Source: an uncultured Ruminococcus sp. (GTDB taxonomy: Bacteria > Bacillota > Clostridia > Oscillospirales > Ruminococcaceae). Taken from it: a DNA stretch of 29,510 bases. Below the pieces are notes generated by a model, which searched no databases, was not told the DNA's origin, and worked only from the letters and a program-made list of their open reading frames with translations. The DNA is taken from the NCBI RefSeq assembly GCF_934476685.1, contig NZ_CAKSNX010000016.1:1-29510 (forward strand), read 5' to 3'. The translations under genes and the position numbers were made by a program. Positions 6,671 to 13,049 of the stretch are shown here, piece after piece; position 1 is the first letter of the stretch; every line of letters starts with the position of its first letter.

Positions 6671-7234
6671 ATGGCTTATAGAAATGGTACATATATTGCT
6701 TTCGATGGACAGGGCACAACTAATCCTACTGAAAGTGACTTGAAGTATTTAGGTTTGCTTCGAAGCTGGAATCAAAATAAAAAGTATGAGCTGCATTTTA
6801 GTGACAGCCATTTAAAAACCTATAGGGTTCTTGATAATAGTAAGAGAATAACTTTAGAAAATCGACTTATGGAAAGAATGAGAAGCTCAAAAAATATGTT
6901 GCTTATCTTGTCCAACAGCACAAATTACGACAGAGGAATGCTGAATTTTGAAATAGAAAAGGTTGTAGATTTATATAAAATCCCTATTATAGTGGCATAC
7001 ACCGGTTGCAATTATGTTTTAGATTCAACTACATACGCAAGCAGATGGCCTAAGGCTCTTAAGGAACGAATTGACAATGGTACAGCTAAAGCTATACATA
7101 TTGCATTTAAAGAAAAGGCTATTATGTGTGCTATAAATCAATTTTCAGTTCATAGTACAGGGAACAATTTACTTACTGGATCACATCACACATATACGAA
7201 AAATACGTATATTTCGTGGGGATATTTAAAATAA
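6671..7234 (+). CDS. thsB: ThsB-like TIR protein of Thoeris (MTH538 TIR-like, DUF1863 type)
   Basis: A 187-residue protein with AAGGAGG 7-8 bases before the ATG, 12 bases after thsA. It begins MAYRNGTYIAFDGQG, the first TIR-like strand, and continues with LGLLRSWNQNKKYELHFSDS, the usual ThsB helix A/strand B region. SSKNMLLILSNSTNYDRG and NFEIEKVVDLYKIPIIVAYTG follow. Glu94 in NFEIEKV is the best candidate for the catalytic glutamate of an NADase-type TIR. The family senses phage infection and converts NAD+ into a nucleotide signal for ThsA. No membrane segment. The pairing with a membrane-Macro ThsA rather than a SIR2-SLOG ThsA indicates type II. Confidence 0.85.
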   Translation: MAYRNGTYIAFDGQGTTNPTESDLKYLGLLRSWNQNKKYELHFSDSHLKTYRVLDNSKRITLENRLMERMRSSKNMLLILSNSTNYDRGMLNFEIEKVVDLYKIPIIVAYTGCNYVLDSTTYASRWPKALKERIDNGTAKAIHIAFKEKAIMCAINQFSVHSTGNNLLTGSHHTYTKNTYISWGYLK

Positions 7235-7287
7235 AGAATAAAAATAAGTAGGTTTAATTTAATGCACATTTAAGAGAGGAACATAGT

Positions 7288-7938
7288 ATGGATTATAAAG
7301 AAATAATGGAAAAGATAAATTCAAGCAATAAAATTACTGTTGAAAAAACAAAGGATATTCCTCATGGAAGAAGTTTATTATTAAATAATGGAGGCATTAT
7401 AAACTGTTATAACAGTGGGAAATATGTCGTTCAGGGTAAAAACCAAGATGATATAAAGGCGATTCTTGGAGATATTACAGTCCATAATAATAGAAAAATA
7501 TTTGTTGTTTATGGACATGATGATATCGCACGAACACAACTTGAAGCTTTGTTGCGACGTTGGGATTTAGAGCCAATAATACTTGATCAACAAGCGTCAA
7601 GCGGACAAACCATAATTGAAAAACTTGAAGAGTATAGTGATGAAGTTGGGTATGCAATAGTATTAGCAACTCCAGATGATGACGGAAGAGCTAAAACAGA
7701 AGACGATTTTAGATCTCGTGTTAGACAGAATGTGGTTCTTGAACTGGGAATGTTTCTTGCACGGCTTGGCAGAGAAAAAGTTGCCATACTTTTAAAGGAA
7801 GCAAAAGATTTCGAAAAACCTTCAGATATACAAGGATTAATATATATTCCATTCCAGAACAAAGTGGATGAAGTAACTGTATATCTGATTCGAGAACTTT
7901 CTCGTCAGGGGTATAATATTGATTCTGCCAAAATTTGA
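7288..7938 (+). CDS. CAP12/Pycsar-type TIR-like nucleotide-binding protein, third gene of the Thoeris cluster
   Basis: A 216-residue protein, 53 bases after thsB, with AGAGGAAC before the ATG. Residues about 70-210 form a PF10137-type TIR-like domain: KIFVVYGHDDIARTQLEALL opens it, IILDQQASSGQTIIEKLEEY and GYAIVLATPDDDG follow, and RQNVVLELGMFLARLGREKV carries the likely catalytic Glu152. The first 60 residues are a separate small domain containing GRSLLLNNGGIINCYNSGK followed by YVVQGKNQDD, reminiscent of the TBP-like N-terminal domain of RNase HIII. In the family these TIR domains cleave NAD+ or make a signal, commonly with a nucleotide-sensing partner domain. Its role may be a second sensor feeding ThsA, or an independent NADase effector. 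Confidence 0.8.
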   Translation: MDYKEIMEKINSSNKITVEKTKDIPHGRSLLLNNGGIINCYNSGKYVVQGKNQDDIKAILGDITVHNNRKIFVVYGHDDIARTQLEALLRRWDLEPIILDQQASSGQTIIEKLEEYSDEVGYAIVLATPDDDGRAKTEDDFRSRVRQNVVLELGMFLARLGREKVAILLKEAKDFEKPSDIQGLIYIPFQNKVDEVTVYLIRELSRQGYNIDSAKI

Positions 7939-8349
7939 ACATATTAAAACGTCAATTATTATTGTCCGCATTCCTTTGTCTTATATCATAAGGATTTCCT
8001 TTCTCATTGAACTACATACTCTATAATTCCAGAGTTATAATACATAAAATATAATAACCTAAAGATTATTGCTTTTTCTCATGATGTTGATGATACTATT
8101 GTAGTTTCAAATAATCTTTATTTTGATATAGACATAATACAACATTTTATCAGGGGAAAATTGTATGTATTCATATTTTATAAAATCTAATTTATGATTA
8201 TTTAAAAAGAAATTAAACGATGTTGTTGAAATACAAACGCACCCCAAAAGTTATACTGAATTCATACACTCTCTAAAATGATATGAGTTGCTTAATTATA
8301 AAGGAAATTAATTGTTGAATCTCAATTTATAGTGATAGGAGTAATTAAT
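7939..8349. other. 411-base A+T-rich intergenic region between the two TIR modules
   Basis: No gene with a start codon and ribosome binding site is seen. A stop-free stretch of about 45 codons without a start (roughly 8038-8190, including IIAFSHDVDDTIVVSNNLYF) looks like possible decayed coding sequence. No clear terminator hairpin or consensus promoter was found. The length implies that the TIR/NDT pair downstream is transcribed separately from Thoeris. Confidence 0.4.
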
Positions 8350-9348
8350 ATGACGGAGATGTTTATTAGTTGGTCAGGAGAACATAGCAAAATTATCGCC
8401 AGTAATCTTAAATCCATATTAGAATTAGCGTTTGAGAATGAAGATATCACAGTTTTTATGTCGGAGAAAGATATCGAATCAGGCACAGAGTGGTTTCCAT
8501 CAATTAAATCTCATTTAAATAATAGCTGTTGTGCAATTATTGTTTTGACAAAAGAAAATACTAATGCTCCATGGGTTTTGTTTGAATCTGGAGCCATGGC
8601 AATGAAATACGAAGACAAACGAGTTATCCCTTTTCTTTTTGAAGTTAATATTAAAGAAGACCATCCATTGTATCATTATAATCGCATAAAATATTCAAGA
8701 GAAGGATTTAACAAAATGATTTTTGACATCCGTTCATTTTGTGAGTTTCAAAATAGCACAAAGAAACAATTAGAAACTATCCTCTCTTCTTTGTATAATG
8801 AATTCAACGATAAGATCAAAGATTCTATACATCAATTAAGCATTTCTGGATTTTTCGGTTCAGCCTATATATATCCTAAATCGATTCGAACAGTTTCCAA
8901 AGACAGTATTTTTATTAGTTCGCCAATGAATAGCATAAAAAACGATGAGGAATATAAACAATTACGTAGTGATATACTATCTTTGAAAACCCAATTATGT
9001 GAACTAGGATTTCAAGAAATAATTTATCCTGGAACGGAAATTGAGAGTAATACACAATTTGAAGGAGAAAACAAAGCAATTAATAAAAACTTCAAAAAAT
9101 TGAAATCTGCTGAATGCTTACTAGCTATCTATCCTAAAAGCATTGCCTCCAGTGTATTATTAGAAATTGGATATGCAATTGCATTAACCAAAAATATTGT
9201 CGTTTTTACAAAACACAAGAAAAAACTCCCTTTTATGTTGAGGGAGGCAGATACAATAAATAATATAAAAATATTTGAATACAAAAATTTTAAAGATATT
9301 GAAGATCGCATTATTATGAATGGTCGTGATCTTTTCAACATAGAATAA
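8350..9348 (+). CDS. TIR domain fused to a nucleoside deoxyribosyltransferase-like domain
   Basis: A 332-residue protein. The frame is open from a GTG at 8332, but AGGAG at 8337-8341 points to the ATG at 8350. Residues 1-135 are a TIR domain: MFISWSGEHSKIIASNLKSI, then FMSEKDIESGTEWFPSIKSH, AIIVLTKENTNAPWVLFESG with the candidate catalytic Glu79, and a C-terminal RVIPFLFEV strand. A helical linker follows. Residues about 185-330 form a Rossmann-like domain (DSIFISSPMNS, then AECLLAIYPKSIASSVLLEI) that places Glu272 where deoxyribosyltransferases and DRHyd-type hydrolases carry their catalytic Glu. The TIR half probably acts on NAD+. The second half may process or sense a nucleotide product; this is inference. 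The stand-alone paralogue of that half follows after 11 bases. Confidence 0.75.
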   Translation: MTEMFISWSGEHSKIIASNLKSILELAFENEDITVFMSEKDIESGTEWFPSIKSHLNNSCCAIIVLTKENTNAPWVLFESGAMAMKYEDKRVIPFLFEVNIKEDHPLYHYNRIKYSREGFNKMIFDIRSFCEFQNSTKKQLETILSSLYNEFNDKIKDSIHQLSISGFFGSAYIYPKSIRTVSKDSIFISSPMNSIKNDEEYKQLRSDILSLKTQLCELGFQEIIYPGTEIESNTQFEGENKAINKNFKKLKSAECLLAIYPKSIASSVLLEIGYAIALTKNIVVFTKHKKKLPFMLREADTINNIKIFEYKNFKDIEDRIIMNGRDLFNIE

Positions 9349-9359
9349 AGGAGAGGATT

Positions 9360-9809
9360 ATGTCAATTAATAATATTTTTATTGCTACACCTATAGCAGG
9401 TTTTTTAAACAAGAACGATTATAAAATGTATAAAAAATTAATAGAAGAAATTGTAGTTGAAATTAATCGCACCAACATATTTGGCAATGTTTATTGTGAA
9501 ATAACAAACTTAGATGATATTGCTGATTATGATAGTCCTGCAGCTTCAGCAGCAAAAGATTTTAATAATGTTTTAAATTCAGAATATTTCATATTATTAT
9601 ATCCACAAAGAGTTGTTAGTAGTGCTTTGATTGAATTAGGATACGCACTTGCAAAAGGGAAAAAAATACTAATCATTTCTTCAGATAAAAATGCTCTTCC
9701 ATACATGGCTTTGGAACTTGATAAAATTTATCACAATGTAACAATTAAATATAGCAAATTTACTTTTCATAATTTATTTGATTATATTAAAGCCTTTTGT
9801 TGCAAATGA
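9360..9809 (+). CDS. Stand-alone nucleoside deoxyribosyltransferase-like protein, paralogue of the preceding C-terminal domain
   Basis: A 149-residue protein with AAGGAGAGG before the ATG, 11 bases after the TIR fusion, so the two form one operon. It starts with a Rossmann-like strand (NNIFIATPIAGF) and carries YFILLYPQRVVSSALIELGY with Glu92 in the family's catalytic position. It aligns with the C-terminal half of its neighbour: IFIATPI to IFISSPM, ILLYPQRVVSSALIELGYAL to LAIYPKSIASSVLLEIGYAI, and LPYMALELD to LPFMLREAD. The DxGT-type motif of classical nucleoside deoxyribosyltransferases is replaced by the YP...SSALIE form, so it belongs to a divergent branch. A hetero-oligomer with the fusion protein is plausible. 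Function unknown. Confidence 0.7.
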   Translation: MSINNIFIATPIAGFLNKNDYKMYKKLIEEIVVEINRTNIFGNVYCEITNLDDIADYDSPAASAAKDFNNVLNSEYFILLYPQRVVSSALIELGYALAKGKKILIISSDKNALPYMALELDKIYHNVTIKYSKFTFHNLFDYIKAFCCK

Positions 9810-9990
9810 TTAAACATTCACAATTGTTAACCTTCCTATCATAAATTATTATCACCTTATTTACCATATAATTTTTTCATTTATCTTCAATTATATCCAA
9901 ACTTTTAACGTACAATAAGTTTCTTATTTTATATTGATAAAAATGTTGCTTCTGTCATTCATCTATTTTATAGTCGCAACACAAATATTC

Positions 9991-10022
9991 GTCCTGTAAA
10001 TGCTGAATTTACAGGACTTTTT
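9991..10022 (+). terminator. Intrinsic terminator downstream of the TIR module
   Basis: An 11-bp perfect stem (GTCCTGTAAAT / ATTTACAGGAC) with GCTGA loop, followed by TTTTT. It lies 180 bases after the TIR/NDT operon and 38 bases before the Dabb gene, so it closes the A+T-rich island. It could also act as a leader attenuator for the Dabb gene. Confidence 0.8.
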
Positions 10023-10054
10023 GCTGTATATACATTAAATGTAAGGAGGATATT

Positions 10055-10363
10055 ATGATAAGACATATTCTGTTTTGGAATTTTACTGAAAAAGTAAAGA
10101 ATGAACATAGTGAAGATGAAGTGCTTGTTTTTCTTCAGAATTCTGTGGAAACTATGAATGGTCATATTGATGGACTTATACACGCTGAGATAGGCAAAAA
10201 TTTTGCTGGCGGATATGATCTTGTATTCTATTCTGAGTTTACTGATGAAAATGCGCTTAAAGGTTTTAAGGACCACCCGCTTCATGTTGCTCACAGAGAA
10301 CGCTGCATGGATATAGTGACCGACAGACTTTGCGGTGACGTTAAAGCTGACGAAAAAATGTAA
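10055..10363 (+). CDS. Dabb-domain (stress-responsive alpha/beta-barrel) protein
   Basis: A 102-residue single-domain protein with AAGGAGG before the ATG. It begins MIRHILFWNFTEKV, the typical first strand of Dabb proteins. LIHAEIGKNFAGGYDLVFYS and FTDENALKGFKDHPLHVAH follow, including the conserved FxDxxALxxYxxHPxH block. These small cytoplasmic proteins dimerise into an alpha+beta barrel; some are stress-related and some act in catalysis. No partner enzyme is adjacent, and the gene ends in its own terminator, so the substrate cannot be guessed. Confidence 0.85.
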   Translation: MIRHILFWNFTEKVKNEHSEDEVLVFLQNSVETMNGHIDGLIHAEIGKNFAGGYDLVFYSEFTDENALKGFKDHPLHVAHRERCMDIVTDRLCGDVKADEKM

Positions 10364-10374
10364 TATTGCTCAAT

Positions 10375-10407
10375 GCAGTCAGGCGGTAAAAGCTTGGCTG
10401 CGTTTTT
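10375..10407 (+). terminator. Terminator of the Dabb gene
   Basis: A GCAGTCA / TGGCTGC stem (one G-T pair) with a 13-base loop, then GTTTTT. It lies just upstream of the next promoter. Confidence 0.6.
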
Positions 10408-10414
10408 AACTTTA

Positions 10415-10443
10415 TTGACAAAGACGCAAATAAAAGATATAAT
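10415..10443 (+). promoter_or_regulatory. Perfect sigma-A promoter of the response regulator/kinase operon
   Basis: TTGACA (10415-10420), 17-base spacer, TATAAT (10438-10443). It starts a short leader before the response regulator at 10477. Confidence 0.8.
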
Positions 10444-10476
10444 CAAATAAAAAGATTTTTTGAAAGGACAACATAA

Positions 10477-11148
10477 ATGTATAAAATAATGATAATTGAA
10501 GATGACAGCGGCTTGTCGGCGGCAATAAAGAAACAGCTTGAGGTATGGGGTTATGAGGCTGTATGTGTAAGAAATTTTCAGAAGGTAACGGAAGAATTTA
10601 TTGAATATGATCCCCATCTGGTGCTTGTGGATATTATGCTGCCATTTTTTAACGGGTATCATTGGTGCAGCGAGATAAGAAAAATTTCTAATGTACCTGT
10701 TATTTTCATTTCTTCCGCTTCGGATAATATGAATATCGTTATGGCGATGAATATGGGCGGCGATGACTTTATCCCGAAGCCTATTGATCTCGGTGTTATG
10801 ACCGCAAAGATCGGTGCTGTGCTGCGGAGAGTTTATGATATGTCTGGAAAAATACCTGTGCTGGAGTATAAAGGTGCGGTGCTTAATCTCAACGATATGT
10901 CGCTTTTGTATAATGGTAAGGTCTTGCAGCTTACGAAGAATGATTTTAAGATACTTCAAACTCTTATGGAAAGCAAAGGCAAAGTTGTCAGCCGTGAAAC
11001 CCTTATGACTAAGCTTTGGCAGATAGATTGCTATGTGGAGGAAAATACCCTTACGGTCAATGTTACAAGACTGCGTAAAAAGCTTGAAACTATTGGTCTT
11101 AAAGGTTTTATAACCACAAAAGTCGGCGTCGGATATATTTTGGAGTAG
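10477..11148 (+). CDS. OmpR-family response regulator, BceR-like
   Basis: A 223-residue protein with GAAAGGA upstream. The receiver domain (about 1-120) has the acidic pocket IIEDD, phospho-acceptor Asp52 in LVLVDIMLP, and the conserved Lys in FIPKPID. The DNA-binding winged helix (about 130-223) has LTKNDFKILQTLMESKGKVV and the recognition-helix region ENTLTVNVTRLRKKLETIGL. The kinase gene begins 6 bases downstream and a Bce-type ABC transporter follows. This arrangement normally responds to cell-wall-active peptides and induces the transporter. The likely target is the direct-repeat operator at 12175-12204. Confidence 0.9.
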   Translation: MYKIMIIEDDSGLSAAIKKQLEVWGYEAVCVRNFQKVTEEFIEYDPHLVLVDIMLPFFNGYHWCSEIRKISNVPVIFISSASDNMNIVMAMNMGGDDFIPKPIDLGVMTAKIGAVLRRVYDMSGKIPVLEYKGAVLNLNDMSLLYNGKVLQLTKNDFKILQTLMESKGKVVSRETLMTKLWQIDCYVEENTLTVNVTRLRKKLETIGLKGFITTKVGVGYILE

Positions 11149-11154
11149 AGTAAA

Positions 11155-12162
11155 ATGGAAAACAGATCAATACTTAAATTAATTGCGGATTATCTCAGAC
11201 AATACAGATTTTATGGCATTATGACGGTGATATTTGCAGCGGTTTTTGCGCTGGTTTTTTATCTTTACGATCTGAAATTTGAGGCTGTGCTGTATGCTCT
11301 TGTGATATGTGCTGTCATAGGTCTGGCGGTGCTGATAATAAATTTTATCAATTTTGCAGTGAAAAGGAAAAAGCGTATGCTTTTTATGGACAATATAAGC
11401 ATTACGGACGAAAGCCTGCCTGAACCTAAAAATCCTGTTGAGTCGGATTACATAATGATGATAGAAAAGCTGAGAAAGATAAATCGTGACAATATGACGG
11501 CTTATCAGACTGAGCGCAGTGAGGCGCTGGATTATTACACTACCTGGGTGCATCAGATCAAAACACCTATATCTGTAATGCAGATGATCCTTCAAAGTGA
11601 TGATACCGATGAGCATAGGGAGCTTTCGGCGGAACTTTTCAGAGTTGAGCAGTATGCGGAAATGGCACTTAACTATATCAGACTTGACAGTAACTCAAAT
11701 GACCTTGTTATAAAGAAGCTTGACCTTGATGAAGTTATAAGAGGCTGTGTGAGAAGATATGCCGCACAGTTTATAAGAAAAAAGCTGACGATCAAATACA
11801 GCGGAACAGATGTAAAAGTGCTTTCTGATGAGAAATGGCTGACATTTATTATAGAACAGCTGCTGTCCAATGCGGTGAAGTATACCGAAAAAGGCTTTGT
11901 GGAGATATCCGTAAGTGACGAAAAACTTCTGTCAGTAAAAGATACAGGTATCGGTATAGCGCAGGAGGATATACCGAGAATATTTGAAAAGGGATTTACC
12001 GGTTATAACGGACGTGAAAATTCAAAATCCACAGGTCTTGGTCTTTATCTATGTGAAAAGGCGGCGAAAATGCTGGGGCATAGGATCTCTGCTAAGTCGG
12101 AGATAGGCAAGGGGAGCGTATTTACTATTGACCTTCATAGGGACAAGTTTGATGTGGAGTAA
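11155..12162 (+). CDS. Intramembrane-sensing histidine kinase, BceS-like
   Basis: A 335-residue membrane kinase. Two helices (about 18-38 and 43-68) are separated by only a few residues, so no extracellular sensor domain exists; this is the intramembrane-sensing type that reads the state of its ABC transporter. The phospho-acceptor His133 lies in TTWVHQIKTPISVMQ. The ATPase domain shows the N box (QLLSNAVKYTEKG), DTGIGI and a GLGLYLC G2 box. The gene starts 6 bases after the response regulator stop and is co-transcribed with it. No terminator is seen after it; the ABC genes have their own regulatory region. Confidence 0.9.
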   Translation: MENRSILKLIADYLRQYRFYGIMTVIFAAVFALVFYLYDLKFEAVLYALVICAVIGLAVLIINFINFAVKRKKRMLFMDNISITDESLPEPKNPVESDYIMMIEKLRKINRDNMTAYQTERSEALDYYTTWVHQIKTPISVMQMILQSDDTDEHRELSAELFRVEQYAEMALNYIRLDSNSNDLVIKKLDLDEVIRGCVRRYAAQFIRKKLTIKYSGTDVKVLSDEKWLTFIIEQLLSNAVKYTEKGFVEISVSDEKLLSVKDTGIGIAQEDIPRIFEKGFTGYNGRENSKSTGLGLYLCEKAAKMLGHRISAKSEIGKGSVFTIDLHRDKFDVE

Positions 12163-12174
12163 CTCATCTTACAA

Positions 12175-12204
12175 AAATGTCACATAAAAGCCCGAAATGT
12201 CACA
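12175..12204 (+). promoter_or_regulatory. Direct-repeat operator, probable response-regulator binding site
   Basis: AAATGTCACA occurs at 12175-12184 and again at 12195-12204, exactly 20 bases (two helical turns) apart, immediately upstream of the ABC promoter. OmpR-family regulators bind such same-face direct repeats, and BceR-type systems activate their ABC operon from this position. Confidence 0.6.
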
Positions 12205-12212
12205 CGATAAGA

Positions 12213-12241
12213 TTTTGAAAATACTTTGTTTGTGATAAAAT
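12213..12241 (+). promoter_or_regulatory. Probable activated promoter of the ABC transporter operon
   Basis: TTTTGA (12213-12218), 17-base spacer, TAAAAT (12236-12241). The -35 box is poor, as expected for a promoter needing an activator at the adjacent direct repeats. A ribosome binding site, AAGGAAGGAG, follows before the ATG at 12273. Confidence 0.45.
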
Positions 12242-12272
12242 ATAGTTACAGCAAAAGGAAGGAGATAGTAAT

Positions 12273-13049
12273 ATGACTATATTGGAGGTAAAAAGTCTTG
12301 AAAAAATATATACGTCAAGGCTTGGCACAAACAAGGTAAAGGCACTTAGAAACGTGAATTTTTCCGTTGAACAAGGGGAGTATGTTGCAATAATGGGTGA
12401 GTCGGGTTCTGGTAAGACCACTCTGCTCAATATCCTTGCGGCTCTTGATAAGCCGACAAACGGAGAGGTAAATCTTGAGGGTACTGAAATGTCAAAGATA
12501 AAGGACAGCGAGCTTTCATCTTTCAGAAGAAACAATCTCGGTTTCGTTTTTCAGGATTTTAACCTGCTTGATAATTTCACCCTTGAAGATAATATTTATC
12601 TGCCTATGGTGCTTTCGGGTGCAGGATATACGGAAATGAGAGATAGACTTTCGCCCATAGCAAAGCTGCTTGGCATAACGGAACTTTTGAAAAAGTATCC
12701 ATATGAGGTCAGCGGCGGACAGAAACAGCGTGCCGCCGTTGCAAGAGCCTTGATAATGAAACCGAAGCTTATCCTTGCAGACGAACCGACAGGCGCTCTT
12801 GACTCAAAATCCACCGACAGCCTGCTTAAAGTTTTTTCGGATATAAACAAGAGCGGTCAGACTATACTTATGGTAACACATTCCACCAAAGCCGCCAGCC
12901 ACGCAGGCAGAGTGCTTTTCATAAAGGACGGTGAGGTATTTCATCAGATATACCGTGGCGAACGCACCAATGAGCAGATGTATCAGAAAATATCAGATAC
13001 TCTGACACTGCTTGCAACAGGCGGCGAAAGCGGTGAGAACGATGAATAA
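12273..13049 (+). CDS. ABC transporter ATPase, BceA-like (MacB/LolD type)
   Basis: A 258-residue cytoplasmic ATPase. Walker A GESGSGKTT, Q-loop region FVFQDFNLLDNFTLEDN, signature VSGGQKQRAAVARAL, Walker B LILADEPTGALDS and H-loop VTHSTKAA are all present. Together with the downstream FtsX-type permease it would power a Bce-type transporter that protects lipid II-cycle intermediates from antimicrobial peptides and signals to the intramembrane kinase. The stop overlaps the permease start (ATGAATAA), implying translational coupling. Confidence 0.92.
   Translation: MTILEVKSLEKIYTSRLGTNKVKALRNVNFSVEQGEYVAIMGESGSGKTTLLNILAALDKPTNGEVNLEGTEMSKIKDSELSSFRRNNLGFVFQDFNLLDNFTLEDNIYLPMVLSGAGYTEMRDRLSPIAKLLGITELLKKYPYEVSGGQKQRAAVARALIMKPKLILADEPTGALDSKSTDSLLKVFSDINKSGQTILMVTHSTKAASHAGRVLFIKDGEVFHQIYRGERTNEQMYQKISDTLTLLATGGESGENDE

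Noticed and set aside
10291..10959. 222-codon minus-strand open frame
   Set aside because: Runs antisense through the response regulator and a clear promoter and terminator; no ribosome binding site or domain.
11179..11616. 145-codon minus-strand open frame
   Set aside because: Antisense to the sensor kinase, which has full catalytic motifs; no domain or ribosome binding site.
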